DNA of 64,000 nucleotides from Microglena sp. YARC (GCA_022414725.1 CM039462.1:78815421-78879420); one strand, 5' to 3'. Shown: positions 1 through 13,617, counted from the first letter of the stretch. The notes: generated by a model not told the origin, from the sequence alone. Made by a program: numbers and translations.

Positions 1-3000
1 TTACTACAGGTAAAACAAACCAAGTATGTATGCGCCCAAAGTTCTTCTATCAGTATAAGGTAGTACAGTAAAATGAATCAAGTGGGTATGTGCCCAAGGT
101 CCTTGTATCAATATAAGGCAGTTCAAGGCTGTACAACAAGCATAATGAATAAAGTAGGTATAGCAAGGCTCTTGTATCAGTACAAGGCGGTACAAGGCTT
201 TACAACAAGTAAACGAACCAAGTAGGTATGCGCCCAGGTTCTTCTATCAGTATAAGGTAGTACAGTAAAATGGAATCAAGTGGGTATATGCCCAAGGTCC
301 TTGTATCAATATAAGGCAGTTCAAGGCTGTACAACAAGCATAATGAATAACGTAGGTATACGCAAGGCTTTTGTATCAGTACAAGGCAGTACAAGACTGT
401 ATAACAAGTTAATTGAATCAAGTAGGTATGCATCCAAGGTTCTTCTATCAGTATAAGGCAGTACAGGGCTGTACAATAAGCATAAGAATAAGCAAAGTAT
501 GTGCCCAAGTTCTTCTATCAGTGTAAGACAGTTTTTATTATCCTCGTATCAGTACACCACAGCGTATACGGCTGTATAACAAGTCGAATGAACAAAGTAA
601 GTATGTGCCCAAGGTCCTTATATGAGTACAAGGCAGTACAAGGCTGTATAACAAGCAGAATGAACAAAGCGGCCCCCATATGTGCCAAGGCTCTCTTGTA
701 TTAGTACAAGGTAAAATAAAGCTGTACAACAAGTAGAACGCACAAAGCAAGTGTGCACCCAAGGTGCCTTGTATAGCTATAAGGCAGTTCAAGGCTGTAT
801 AACAAGCAGAATGAACAAAGCAGGTATGTGCCCCAAGTCCTTATAATGAGTACAAGGCAGCTACAAGGCTGTATAACAAGCATAAGATTCAAAGCAGGTG
901 TGATTTTAAGTTCCTCGTATCAGTACAAGGCAGTACAAGACTGTACAATAAGCATAAGAACAAAGCAAGTATGGTCCAAGGTCCTTGTATCAGTAACAAG
1001 GTTGATACACGGCTTTACAACAAGTAAAATGACAAAATGTATGCGTCCCAAGGCTTCTTCCATCAGTATGCAGGCAGTACAGGCTGTACAACAGCATAAG
1101 AACTAAAGAAGTAGTGCTCAAGGTTCTTCTATCAGTATAAGACAGTTTTTTTATCCTGTATCAGTAAGTATAACGGCTGTTCAACAAGTCGAATGACAAA
1201 GGTAAGTATGTGCCTAAGGTTCTTATATGAGTACAAGGTCAGTAAGGCTGTATAACAAAGCAGAAATTCGAACAAAGCGGGTATGTTGCCAAGGTCTTGT
1301 TACAGTGCAAGGTAATACAAGGCTGCACACTGGCCATAACGAATAAGTATAGAATATGTGCCCAAGGTCTTGTTTTAGTACAAGGTAAAATAAAGCTGTA
1401 CAACAAGTAGAACGCACAAAGCAAGTGTGCGCCCATTGTCTTGTATCAATATAAGGCGGCTTCAAAGCTATACACAAGATAATGAATAACGTAGGTATAC
1501 ACAAGGCTTTTTATATCAGTACAAGGTAGTACAAGGCAGTATAAGGCTGTATAAAAAGCGCAGAACGACAAAGCAGGTACATGTGCCCAAGGCTCTTGTA
1601 CATCAGTACAAAGGCGGTAAAAGGGGTTTACTACAACTACAGTAAAACAACCAAGTAATGTATGCGCCATAGTTCTTCTATCAGTATACAGGTAGTAAAA
1701 GTAAAATGAACTCAAGTGGGTGTGTGCCAAGCAAGTCCTTTGTATCAATATAAGGTCAGTTCAAGGCTGTACAACAAGTAATGAATATCAAGTGGGTATG
1801 CGCAAGCCTCTTGTAGGTCAGTACAAGGCGCGTACAAGCTTTACAAACAAGTAAAACCAGTAGGTCGTGGCCCCAAGGTTTCTTCTATCAGTATAAGATG
1901 TAGTACAGTAAATGAATCAAGTGGTATATTGCCAAAGGTCCTTTGTTATCAATATAAGCGTTCAAGGCTGTACAACAGCATACGTATGATAACGAAGTAG
2001 GTATAACCCAACCAAACAGGTACGCAAGGCTTTTGTATCAGTACAATGGAGCAGTACAAGACTGTATAGACAAGTTAATTGAATCAAGTAGTATGCATCC
2101 AAGGTTCTTCTATCAGTATAAAAGGCAGTACAGGGCTGTTACAATAAGCATAAGAACTACAGCAAGTTATGTGCCAGGTTTCTTCTACTCAGTATTGACA
2201 GACGTTTTATTATCCTCGTATCAAGTACACAGTACTACCGGCCTGTTGTATTACCAAGTCGAATGACAAAATAAGTAATGTGCAAGGTCTTATATGAGTA
2301 CAAGGCAGTAATAAGGCTGTATAACAAGCGAATGAACAAAGCGGATATGTGCCAGGTCTTGTATTAGTACAAGGTAAAATAAGCTGGTAAACAAGTAGAG
2401 ACGCCCAAGCAAGTGTGCGCCCAAGGTGCTTGGTATCAGTCATAAGGCAGTTCAAGGCTTATAGACAGCAGAATGAACAAGAGGTATGTGCCCAAGGTCC
2501 TTATTGAAGTAAAGGCAGTAACAAGGCTGAATAAAAGCATAAGATTCAAAGCAGGGTGTGTTTTAAGTTTCCGTCGTATCAGTACAGCAGTACAGACTGT
2601 ACATAAGCATAAGGAAAAGCAAGTATGCGTCCTAAGGTCTTGTATCAGTACAAGGTGATACAAAACAGCGCATATTAGACAGGTACGATGAACCAAATAG
2701 TATGCGTCAAGGGTTTCGCATCAGTATAATAAGGCAGTACGGGCTGTACAACAAGCATAGAACTAAAGCAGTATGTGCTCAAGGTTCTTTCTATCAGTAT
2801 ATAGACAGTTTTTTATGATCCTCGTATCGTAAGTACTACCGGCTGTTCAACAAGTCGCGATGACAAAGTAAGTATGTGCCTAAAGGTTCTTCAATGAAGT
2901 AAAGGCAGTAACAACAGGCTGCTTATAAAAGCAGAAATGAGAACCAAAGCGGGTAATGTGCCAAGGTCCTTGTTACGTGAAAGGTAATGACAAGGCTGCA

Positions 3001-5210
3001 CATTGAGATACACGAATAAAGTAGATATGTGCCCAAAGGTCCTTGTTTTAGTAAAGGTAAATAAAGCTGTTACAACAAGTAGAACGTCACAACTAGCAAG
3101 TGTGCGCCTAATGTCTTGTATTATTATTAAGGCGGTTCAAAGCTATACACAGCAAAATGAATAATACGTGTTATAGCACAGGCCTTTTATATCAGTACAT
3201 AGGTAGTACAAGGCAGTTATAAGGCTGTATAACAAGCAGTACGAACAATATGCAGGGTATGTGCCAAGGCTTCTTGTTATTCAGTACAAGGCCGGTACAA
3301 GGCTTTTACTACAAGTAAAACAACAAGTATGTATGGCGCCCATAGTTCTTCTATCAGTATAAGGTAGTACAGTTAAAATTGGAAAAATCAAGTGGGTATT
3401 GTGCCAAGGTCCTTGTATCAATATAAGGCAGTTCAAGGCTTGTACAAAAGATAATGGAATAAAGTAGGTATGCGCAAGGGCTTTGTATCAGTAACGGGCG
3501 GTACATAGGCTTTACAACAGTAAAACGAACGCAAGTAGGTATGCGCCCAAGGTTCCTTCTATCAGTATAAGGTAGTACAGTAAAATAATAAGTGGGGTAT
3601 TGCCAAGGTCCCTGTATCAATATAAAGGCAGTTCAAGGCTGTACAAACAAGCATATGAATAACGTAGGTATACGCAAGGCTTTTTGTTCTCAGTCACAAG
3701 GCAGTAAAGACTGTATAGACAGTTATTGACATAAGTAGGTAGTGCATCCAAGGTTCTTCTATCAGTATACGGCAGTACAGGGCTGTACCAATAAGCATAA
3801 CAATAATGAAGTATGTGGGCCAAGTTTTTCTATCAGTTAAGAAGTTTTATATTATCCTCGTATCAGTACAAAGCAGTATACGGCTGTACTAACCAATGTC
3901 GCAATGACAAGTAAGTATGTGCCACAAGGTCCTTATCTGAGTCAACGGCAGTACCAAAGGCTGTATAAAAGCAGACTGAACAAAGCGGCAATATGTGCCA
4001 AGGTCTTGTATTGAGTAAGGTAAATAGCTGTACAACAGCTAGAACGACAAACAAGTGTGGCCCATAGGTGCTTGTATCAGTATCAGGCAGTTAACAGGCT
4101 GTATAACAAGCAGAATGAACAAAGCAGTATGTGCAAGGTCTTATATGAGTAAAGGCCAGTACCTAAGGTGTTATAAAGCAAGTAGATTTCACAGCAGGTG
4201 TGATTTCTAAGTTCCTCGTATCAGTAAAGGAAGTAGAAGACTGTACAAATAAGCATAAGGAACAAAGCAAAGTATGGTCCAAGGTCCTTGTTCAGTAAAG
4301 GTGATACACGGCTTTACAACAAGTAAAGATGAACCAAATGTATGCGTCCAAGGTTCTTCCATAGTATCCAGGCAGTACAGGGCTGTACAACAGCATAAGA
4401 ACTCAGCAAGTATGTGTTCAAGGTTTCTTCTATCAGTATAAGACAGTTTTTTTAATGATCCTCGTATCAGTAAGTATACGGCTGTTCACAAGTCGAATGA
4501 ACAAAGTAGTCATGTGCCTCAAGGTTCTTATACTGAAGTACAAGCAGTACAAGCTGTAATACAAGGCAGAATGAACAAAGCGCGGTATGTGCCTGCCCCA
4601 AGGGTCTTGTTAGAAGTGCAAGGTAATACAAGGCTGCTACAATGGAAGCATCAAACCCGAATAAAGTAGATATGTGCCCAAGGTCCTTGTTTTAGTACAA
4701 GGTAAATAAGCTGTACACAACAGTAGAACGCACAAAGCGCAAGTGTGCGCCATGTCCTTGTATCAATATAGGCGGCTTCAAAGTATACAACAAGCATACT
4801 GAATAACGTAGGTATTACCAAGCGCTTTTTATATCAGTACAGGGTAGTAGCAAGGCAGTATACAGGCTGCTAAACAAGCAGACCGACAAACAGGTATGTG
4901 CCAAGGCTCCTTGTATCAGTACAAAGGCCGGTACAAGGCTTTACTACAATAAAGCACAAACCAAGTTCGTATGCCCCATAGTTCTTTTACTATCAGCTAT
5001 ACAGGTAGTACAGTACACTGTCAAGTGGGTATGTGCCAAGGTCTTGTATCATATCAGGCGTTCAACGGCTGTACACACAAGCATAATGAATACAAGTCAG
5101 GTATAACCGCAAGGCTCTTGTATCAGTACAGAGGCGGTACAGGCTTTACAACAAGTAAAACGAACGCAAGGTAGGTAATGCGCCCACGGTTCTTCTATCA
5201 GTATGGTAGT
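1..5210. repeat. Higher-order satellite array, indel-rich
   Basis: The whole interval is variations on a roughly 70-bp monomer containing AAGGTCCTTGTATCAGTACA and a GTACAACAAG-type end. A landmark variant containing TTATTATCCTCG recurs near 533, 2212 and 3851, and a second variant near 1152, 2813 and 4449, so the monomers are organised in a higher-order unit of about 1.65 kb present three times. The first unit is clean, while later units carry many one-base indels, which looks more like poor consensus than biology. Short open frames here are repeat read-through, not genes. Confidence 0.9.
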
Positions 5211-6210
5211 NNNNNNNNNNNNNNNNNNNNNNNNNNNNNNNNNNNNNNNNNNNNNNNNNNNNNNNNNNNNNNNNNNNNNNNNNNNNNNNNNNNNNNNNNN
5301 NNNNNNNNNNNNNNNNNNNNNNNNNNNNNNNNNNNNNNNNNNNNNNNNNNNNNNNNNNNNNNNNNNNNNNNNNNNNNNNNNNNNNNNNNNNNNNNNNNNN
5401 NNNNNNNNNNNNNNNNNNNNNNNNNNNNNNNNNNNNNNNNNNNNNNNNNNNNNNNNNNNNNNNNNNNNNNNNNNNNNNNNNNNNNNNNNNNNNNNNNNNN
5501 NNNNNNNNNNNNNNNNNNNNNNNNNNNNNNNNNNNNNNNNNNNNNNNNNNNNNNNNNNNNNNNNNNNNNNNNNNNNNNNNNNNNNNNNNNNNNNNNNNNN
5601 NNNNNNNNNNNNNNNNNNNNNNNNNNNNNNNNNNNNNNNNNNNNNNNNNNNNNNNNNNNNNNNNNNNNNNNNNNNNNNNNNNNNNNNNNNNNNNNNNNNN
5701 NNNNNNNNNNNNNNNNNNNNNNNNNNNNNNNNNNNNNNNNNNNNNNNNNNNNNNNNNNNNNNNNNNNNNNNNNNNNNNNNNNNNNNNNNNNNNNNNNNNN
5801 NNNNNNNNNNNNNNNNNNNNNNNNNNNNNNNNNNNNNNNNNNNNNNNNNNNNNNNNNNNNNNNNNNNNNNNNNNNNNNNNNNNNNNNNNNNNNNNNNNNN
5901 NNNNNNNNNNNNNNNNNNNNNNNNNNNNNNNNNNNNNNNNNNNNNNNNNNNNNNNNNNNNNNNNNNNNNNNNNNNNNNNNNNNNNNNNNNNNNNNNNNNN
6001 NNNNNNNNNNNNNNNNNNNNNNNNNNNNNNNNNNNNNNNNNNNNNNNNNNNNNNNNNNNNNNNNNNNNNNNNNNNNNNNNNNNNNNNNNNNNNNNNNNNN
6101 NNNNNNNNNNNNNNNNNNNNNNNNNNNNNNNNNNNNNNNNNNNNNNNNNNNNNNNNNNNNNNNNNNNNNNNNNNNNNNNNNNNNNNNNNNNNNNNNNNNN
6201 NNNNNNNNNN
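5211..6210. other. Assembly gap (1000 N)
   Basis: Exactly 1000 N separate the satellite from the viral block. A round number indicates a placeholder of unknown true size, so linkage between the satellite and the sequence to its right rests on scaffolding only. Confidence 0.99.
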
Positions 6211-6309
6211 ATTGGAAACTGTCCAGGAGAATAGCTTGACGCAACCAGAAAGGAGGTTCGACATGTCCAGCGTTGCTGGTTAATCTGGGCGAGGAGACAT
6301 TTGACGTCA

Positions 6310-6940
6310 CTAGGGTTGTTGGTGGTGGTGTTGCGTGTCGTTCATCACCTGAGCACCAGTAGGCGCCAATACATGTCCATCACGCGATTGCTTCTCGCTC
6401 CGAGAAAAGCGCAACCTCAGAATCGTTCGATCACCTTCAAAACGTACCGAAAGAGACATTGCATCAATCCCGAGCGATTGGTTCATTCTCAATTGGGGGC
6501 GGAGGCACCTGAAATGTTACCAGGCGCCGACGAATAGATTTTCACCAACTCGACCTCGAACTCGTACGTCTTCTGCAGCGCCCAATACGTGTTGAGAGAA
6601 CCACCCAGTGTAGTCCCGTTGCTGCTGATCTGATACATTCTCTTGGGCGTAGAGTACAATTCCTTGGGGAACCGCCGCCAAAGCGGACTGCCGTGATGTC
6701 GAGCCGGAACATCTGGAGTACATCTCAAACTGACGCCGTTTCAAACGGGAAGTTTATTACCTCGTACGGACTGACAGGGCCTGCGCCCGGATTGTCTTTC
6801 AGTTTCTTCAATGCAGATACGCGCATGGGAGTACGGCGGATATGGTCAATATCCGATTCAGTCGCTTTCCGGTGACTGTGGACGGCTCGGTGGGCGTGTT
6901 GTCGCGCCGCCCTAGGAGAGATTCGGGCCAACGTCTCCAT
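6310..6940 (-). pseudogene. Reverse-strand viral-type protein, frameshifted, unrecognised
   Basis: The reverse strand reads as protein-like sequence in overlapping frames: a segment with ALKKLKDNPGAGPVSPYEV (about 6740-6840), then one with KELYSTPKRMYQISSNGTTL and a following TYEFEVELVKIY stretch (about 6490-6690), then one with NQSLGIDAMSLSVRFEGD (about 6400-6490). At least two frame changes are needed to join them. The composition (beta-rich, few Cys, high GC) matches the neighbouring viral block. I do not recognise the family; a virion protein is a guess from location. The 5' end is unclear. Confidence 0.35.
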
Positions 6941-6989
6941 TGCGAAATTGCGCTCGCTTCTCGTCGTCTGAATTTAGGGGGAACAATGT

Positions 6990-9900
6990 CAAGACGCGTC
7001 CTATTTGTTTGCGCTCCATCTCGAGGGAAACTCCTTCCCGGACCTCTCGGACACGTCGAGCGTTATCGGACACAGGCATCGCGGTGATACCGGTACGCAT
7101 GAGATCGAGTCGCTAGCGCGCATGGCCGATGCGCCTTCAGGGACACAGTAGTGCTGATGTCTAATGTGGGTGGACGGATGCACGTAAAGATTGCCTCACG
7201 TTCCGTTGCATGCCCGCCGCCAGAGTTGGACGCTTACCGACGAGGGCAGCAGGCACGGTGCCAGCAATGCATCGTATTATGGGTTCCATTGACCCACCGG
7301 CTCGGAGACATTGCAAATGGGTCCCATCGGGTGCGCGGACGTCGTCGCAGGATCGCTCATGGCGTCCGTACTGCAACCTTCCTGGGACTTCAGATGCGTC
7401 GTACATGGACACCCCCGTCCGCGTACGCCTCAACATGGCGTCGTGCAGCTAGGCAAACTTACGTGCAAACGAGCTCGCGACTCTGAACACGACCCTATCC
7501 GTCATGGGTAAGGGTTATGGTGGAAAACACGAGCACTTCCAACAACAGCATCAATGCCTTCCGGACGGCATGTGGCAGAACGGACATGTGGCTCCAGAGC
7601 GCAGATGGAACAGACCGCATGTTATTCCACATCGGCGGGAACTTGAGGTTCCCCCTCAGCGCTACACATGGCGGGCGCAGGAGGTGGGGGCTTCGTCCTT
7701 GACATGAAGCCAGGCGTGGGATGACGCTTCACGAGGGGCACGCTGTTCGCAACCAGCGGTTGACGTCGCAGGCCTGCTAAGCGTCGCAGGGAGGCTGGTG
7801 TGTCGGGACCGGATTGTAGACTTCAGACAGTCGACGCCGATTAGTGTCTACGGCATCCGACGGCAACGTGGAGGGCAGGCAACGGTGTTCGCTACCATTA
7901 CTGCACCTTCCAACGGCCTCTTCGTGCAAAAGGGGGGGTTGTATCAATAGCGCGCGTCGAGGAACCAACTTCCGACGCGTACTCCTCGAACGTGTCTGCA
8001 GTATCGACATCCCTCTTTGCCGCAGTTCAATTCGAATATTTGACATTCGCTGTGAGTACCAACGCGGGACCGTACTGGTAACAGAGGCGTTGTTACGCAG
8101 CCACAGAAGGCGCGACAACGATCGGATCAACTGACACACATAGTATCGGTGGAGTCTACTACTACGAACGAACCGGTCGAGTGCATCCAAGATGACGAAT
8201 CACGCTTCAAAGGCAGGCGGACGTTCATGAGTTCTGATTGCTGGAATCAACGACACAGACTGACTAGCTCAAACTCCCATATATACCCTGATGCGGCTGG
8301 GATCCGAAAGCATCGCTTGTGGCTACCAAGCGTTAATGATACGCGGGTTCAACTTTGCCGCGGAAATAGACATCGGATCGGTATGTATTCGCGTGCGCAC
8401 CCGGTCCGGATGCGGCGAGAATCATACCGCAGGGTCCCGAGTTCGCCCTCACACCGGATGTCGAAGCGACGTCCTCTGTACATATGCACCTGACAGTGGT
8501 CTTCCCCTACCAAGCGTCTTCTGATTACCCCTTCTCGCGGACAAGCTGGATATCAAGCTGGGCTCCCCACATCGGACTTGGGTGCGGCCGCTAGCGAGTC
8601 CGCGGTTCTTACGAACACTCTGTCGCTGGTGGGAGATGCCCCAATATCAGTGCATGGCGAGTGGGTGCAGGCTGAATTTCCCTAGCCGTGCTTTTACCGT
8701 GCACTCTGTGTTCATCGCGTGCTCTTCCAATGAACTACATGGCGGACGACTTCGCGATCGATCGAGCTCCCGAAGGGGATGCGGTTGGCGCAATCTCTAT
8801 TTCGTGCGTCGCAGTCGCCCCTTTTTTAGGAAAGTGGGAAAGGGATGTGGTACACGCTCCCTCGAGGTGCAGGTATTCTTGCCTCTCGTCGCGCGTAAGG
8901 TAAGTGGTCGGTTAACGCGTATGGCATTCTGTGCCACGCTTCCGACCCGGGGGTCTTCTCGACATTCCGTGCAGGTGGACTAGTGCGTTTCCTAGCGTCA
9001 GAGTCCTGCTTGCATCGGACCTTCTATTTTCCAGTCGAGGTAGGAGATGAGGGTGGCCCCGACACGTTGTGTTCTCCCCAGCGGGGCTCATAGGGTTATG
9101 GGGGTGAGGGTGGTGGGACGCCTATCGGCGGCCCTTGCGATGTTGGAAATGCGTTAGAGCCTCGCACAGTCGTTCCTTTTTTGATAATGATCCTGACTTC
9201 CTAACGAGCACGGGAGTTTTCGCGGTTCGGATCTCACCTGCGGCACTCCACGGATGCGTGTAGAGGGTCCCGAGGCCTCTTCAGTTTTTGAGGCGGGCAG
9301 ATGCCTCTCCAATTCCGATGAGGTGGCGAGCATTCTCCGGCTCGGACGGAACGCTCCAGCACAGGAGGATTCTCTACGTTTCGCTGGAGAATTCAGACAC
9401 ACGCTCCTCGCAACACGCCTTTATCATCGATAACGGGGACTTCCATGGCTGGCCCCTCTGTAATGCCAGCGCCCCACCGGGGACACGGTCCTGATCCGGA
9501 CTCCAACACTTACGTAACCATAGGAGGTCGTCTATCGTTCGTAAATAACTACGGAAGTAACGTGGACTTGGACTCTGCAAGCAACCTGGGACTTGGACTC
9601 TGCAAGCAACCTGGACTCCGTGAACAGAGAGGACTCGAACGCGCTTCTTGTACTCGACTGGAACACCGTGAGTTCGCCTTGCGGTACGGGATGCTGGGCA
9701 CACCCGAGGTTCCCTGGGCATTCCATCGCCTGTAGGGAAACTGACTTACAAGACGGTCGTCGTCCTCGGCACCGCCATCTCCGACCTGACGTGGAACGAT
9801 TTTGCATCGCTTCCGCGTGGTCGACCGCAATCCACGGCCTGCCATGGGCGGACGTGCATGCGGGGCATAGGAGGTGCCATCACATAGGTTCATCCTCGAC

Positions 9901-10480
9901 GCGATTGGTGAAGGATGAAGCGAGCAGCTTTTCATCTACACTTTACAGGAGGAAGTCGACGCCGCGATAGGCGGCGCGGACTCCGTCCTCGGGTACTCCC
10001 TTTCTTCCTCCGTCATCGCGGCACGTCGTCGTAGACATCCTCGTCGCGGCCAGCGGTGCGATCCGGGCTCGCTGTATGCCTGGAGACATCTGGACGTGGG
10101 AGGAGGACCCGAGAACGGAGGCCGCCGTCACCCTCTGGCGAGTGAAGTTGGGCGGACAAGTCCCCCTACGTAGAAAGCATGGAGGCCGTACTGGAGGTGG
10201 TGGTCGCTGATGACGGAGGGGGCTCCATCATCGAGGGTAGCGAGTGCGGAGGGATCTGGGAGACGGACCCCGATCACCTTGTGCTGATGTTCCAAAACAA
10301 GAGGAGGGTACTACGGAGAAGGGCAAGTCCGATGGAAGAAAAACTGGCGCCGCACACGTTTACTCTGATCCCTCCAGCGAACACTTCTCTTCATACAGCG
10401 TCGTTCTCTCGATATTCTTTCGATGAGGTCAGTTGGGGCGCGCTCTCGTACCGCCTCCGCTGCATACATGGACCTAAGGG
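6990..10480 (+). pseudogene. Probable upstream part of giant-virus fibre-like protein(s)
   Basis: No long frame is intact, but short forward-strand stretches look like the beta-structured repeats of giant-virus fibre proteins. Near 7517 there is NTSTSNNSINAFRTACG followed by MWLQSADGTDRMLFHIGGN, similar in style to the 'NTS(S/T)...GGI...D' repeats that precede S74 domains. Near 9520 there is GGRLSFVNNYGSNVDLDSAS with a local 27-bp duplication (GACTCTGCAAGCAACCTGG, 9571-9619). A segment with VVADDGGGSIIEGSECGGIW lies at about 10200. The reading frame changes repeatedly. I infer one or two long structural genes, continuing into the S74 gene downstream. Boundaries are approximate and the call is tentative. 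Confidence 0.35.
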
Positions 10481-12704
10481 TTGCCTGTTTCGTCCGATTT
10501 GTTCGTGTTGAGCATCCAGGCAAGTGGATCCGTTTGGGTCAGAGACTGCGTCAATGCGTCAGCTTTGGTGGTCGACGACGTCTCCCTTTCCGGTGACGGG
10601 GGCGTCGTATGGGCTGTTTTGCCTGCTGGGGCAAGCGATATCGTATGGTTGAGGAAAGTGGGTGCTGCTTTATCCGTCGATTGCCTATTCGACGAAGAAG
10701 ATGAGTCGCTTATTGTGGCCCTGCATTTCGGTACGTTTTCCACACATTTCGAGATGGTGACGTTTGACCAGTCTTTGTCCTCATCGGTCGTAGCACTTCC
10801 CGCGTCTGGGGAGAACGTGGTGGTAGCATCCCAGTCCTCCCCGAGGACACCTGGCAACGCGCTCATGTTCAGAGGTATGTGCAACGCCGTGCTCGGAACG
10901 TACTCGGATGTGCGCCTTGCAAGTTCGCTACTCCTGTCGATTCGTGGTGATTCATCCTTTCCTGGGCTAGTGTGGCTTGCGGGATCCAATCAATTGGGGT
11001 ACCTGAGAACGCTGTTGCAGTGATCGGTTTGCGATAATAACAGAAGTACTTGTACTTCAGCTTGGATGAATGTCGTGTCCCTGCACAACTGTTCGTTGGA
11101 CAGAGCGATCATAGCGGCGGGCATCGCTGATTCTGGGTTGTTCATGTTGATGGTATCTATTAATGATATTGTAGATCCACGTGCTGTACGGATAGGATGC
11201 AGTAGGCAGCAGCTACAGCGGCAATCGTTCATTTTTCTATCGAACACTTATGTTCCGGTACCGGTGGTGGGGGTGTTCTGGCATTGCAGCTTCCCGGTCC
11301 ATTCGTCTTCTCTCAGCTCCCTGGCGCGGCGATGGAGGCGCTCGGTGGCGTGTACCTGTCCGGGAACCGGCAGGTTTTTTCTCCGTCTGTGGGGGGCGCG
11401 GGCCTTGTGTTGGCAGCCCCTGACGCGGACGTTGGAATCGTGGCCTCGGGAGATGTCCACCTTCGGAGCACCTTGGGAGAGTGCGAATTTCCTCTGATAT
11501 CGTGGCCGAGCGGGACTGTCGCGTGCTGGGAAGTTCGTGTTTCCTGGGTCCCACCCTCGTTCGAGGGCGCCCTCCGCTTTCAACGAGGAACTTGTCGTGG
11601 ATGGCGACTTGTTTGTGAATCGGTCGATGTCGGTACGTGGTTCGGTATTTTTAGATGGCCCCGTCTCCATGGCACCTTTGGGTCCACCCGTCCGGCTTTC
11701 AGACAACGCGCTGACCGAGGTCGGTCAGATTGTTTTGCGGACAGGGACTTATGGACGGGCGCGGACTTATGCGGCTCTCTGGTCGGAGGGACTTATGCGG
11801 ACGATGAGGACCCGCGTCTATTGTTTAAAGGCTTATCGCATCCGGACACAGCCCAGCGGTACTACGGGCGTGCGCAGATGGGCGAGGTCGGGGGGGGCAG
11901 AGTCTGGTGGACGCGGCGTGGGTGTACGCAGACGGTATGGGAGACGCGCGACCGCACCGTTGGGACGTTCCTGCGTTTGTCCGAGTCTATAAAGTTGCAC
12001 GCTGGCCAGAAGTTAAGGGCTAGCGTGGACGCTTCTGGGGGGGTGCTTGTGCTTGCAAACGACGGTGATTCGCGTTTCCCACTGACCGTCAGTGGAGATG
12101 CACCGTCGGACCTCGTGCAGGCGGCGTTTGGATCCTCTATATCGAGGCCGCCTGTAGCTCCGTTGCCGAGTTACACGGGAATGCGTTTGGAGAGGGGTGG
12201 GGACTTGGTTGATTCTAGGTGGCGAGGGGGGGTGGCGTGATGCAGGTGTCCGACGTTGGCGTCGCCTTGGATCTGAACCCTGCAGGCGGTCTTGTGCGTG
12301 TGAACGGTGTGCCGATTCAGTCCACGTCGGACGGGCGCCAGAAGACGAATCGCTCGGATCTTTTGGGTACCTCGTCTGCGGACATTTTGCGGAGGCTGCG
12401 TCCGTGCACGTACACCCACCGTGGCGTGGTGGAGGCGGGGTTCATAGCACAGGAGGTGTTCAGCGAGGTCCCGGAGATGCGTCACCTCATCTCATTCCCT
12501 AGAGACTTTGAGATCGATGACAACAACACGCTTGGCAATGCGCCGGTCGGGTCAGTGGGTTTGAACTATGTAGGCATTATCGCGTACCTAGTGAGCGCGA
12601 TGCAGGAACAAGCAAAAAAGATCGAGGACCTCCAGGCGAGGATCTCACACGGCGTTGTTGTCCCCGGACGTGAGTCTCGCGAGATTGGAAAGCGATCGAC
12701 TTGA
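10481..12704 (+). pseudogene. Fibre-like protein with C-terminal S74 intramolecular chaperone domain
   Basis: The last 155 codons (from ATG 12240) are a clear peptidase S74 / endosialidase-type chaperone domain. They hold TSDGRQKTNRSDL with the Ser and Lys of the self-cleavage dyad spaced S-x4-K as in the family, then GFIAQEVFSEVPE, GLNYVGIIAYLV and a terminal coiled-coil QEQAKKIEDLQARI. Family members trimerise fibre proteins and then cut themselves off. Upstream, an open stretch of about 180 codons (10481-11023) and a segment with LVVDGDLFVNRSMSVRGSV and NALTEVGQIVLRTGTYG (about 11590-11750) are typical beta-helical fibre sequence, but at least three frame changes lie between 11020 and 12240. 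S74 fibres occur in phages and widely in giant viruses; the neighbours here point to the latter. Non-functional if the frameshifts are real. Confidence 0.75.
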
Positions 12705-12783
12705 GGGCTCAAGCAGCTGAATGTGGGATGAATGCTCTTGGGCGTTCATTCGGGGCGGAAAAAATTGTAATGTACCGTTGAAA

Positions 12784-12801
12784 ATTATTTGAGAACAACT
12801 G
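12784..12801. mobile_element. Solo end of M2 transposon
   Basis: ATTATTTGAGAACAACTG followed by TA is the terminal sequence of the M2 family (compare 20257-20280 and 54911 onward). No partner end is nearby, so this is a relic or a recombination scar between the S74 gene and the next gene. Confidence 0.6.
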
Positions 12802-12810
12802 TATGTTTAC

Positions 12811-13470
12811 TTATTTTCGGAAAGCAAACGAGTCAACTGTTGCTTCCTTTTGGGCTTTGTGAATGTCGCGTGGCCACAACGTACATCCGATCGTCGTCAA
12901 ATTGAAACTGTACCGTCCCACGATATTTGAATCGTGTACCTCACCCTCCTCGTATTCGGATCCTGGGGAGAATGAGTCTGCCACAATTTGGGAACTCGAG
13001 ATCCTCGTTGGGACATGATACACGAGGTCCGAACCGTAATTGTGACACACCCTCTCCCCATCCATCAGTCAGCTGCCCCTTAACGTAATTCAACAACTTG
13101 ACATCGTCCACATCCATCCTCGAGGGCCTCCAATCGTCCGGCACTTTGTTTTTCCCAAAAGAAAACATTCCTCCTCCTCCTCGTTGGTGTTTCTTCCGAG
13201 TCTTCGAAAAACTCAAGACGATCTCGACGAACATGAACCCGTTCGCAACAGGTTTTAAAGGGCGTGCTTGAAATCGACCGGCCACATACCCATCGAGTTC
13301 AGCAGAGGGACCTCTTCGATCAGATGCTCGAAACCGAACGATTTCCATCGTTTTTTTATGGACGCGATCGCTTCTCTCGGAACGGGGGTGGGTGTGGACA
13401 ATCCCAGGTTGACGTCAGGACGGTGACATTGCACGTCGTCCAACACGGCGGGGAAAGTCAGCGTAATCAT
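12811..13470 (-). pseudogene. Unknown viral protein, two frameshifts
   Basis: Three overlapping reverse-strand frames read as one protein of about 220 residues. The N-terminal part starts at 13470 (MITLTFPAVLDDVQCHRPD, then a segment ending VPLLNSMGMWPVDF). The middle part carries DDWRPSRMDVDDVKLLNYV and DGWGEGV. The C-terminal part is acidic and ends near 12811 with RDIHKAQKEATVDSFAFRK. No Cys/His clusters, signal peptide or membrane segment are seen. It is head-to-head with the WLM peptidase gene, so the interval 13470-13618 probably held both promoters. I do not recognise the family; the gene order suggests a conserved giant-virus protein. Confidence 0.5.
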
Positions 13471-13617
13471 TGGCGCAGAATCTAAAATACGAAGATGTTA
13501 AAAAATCACTGACTTGTTGTCGCGTTTCTCTTCTGCACTCGAAGGTTGCAAACGAAAATGTCCGGTCCGACTTTTCTGAGAAAAAATCCTTTCGGAGAAA
13601 AAAACATTTCGGAGAGC

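Noticed and set aside
1..5174. Many 60-100-codon frames in the first 5 kb
   Set aside because: All are translations of the satellite monomer in different frames, with no start or composition typical of a gene.
5146..6310. Long open frames on both strands across the gap
   Set aside because: They consist of N and have no sequence content.
10474..10989. Reverse-strand 171-codon frame opposite the fibre gene
   Set aside because: The forward frame of similar length (10481-11023) has beta-rich fibre-like composition and leads to the S74 domain; the reverse frame is Ser/Thr/Pro-rich without motifs.
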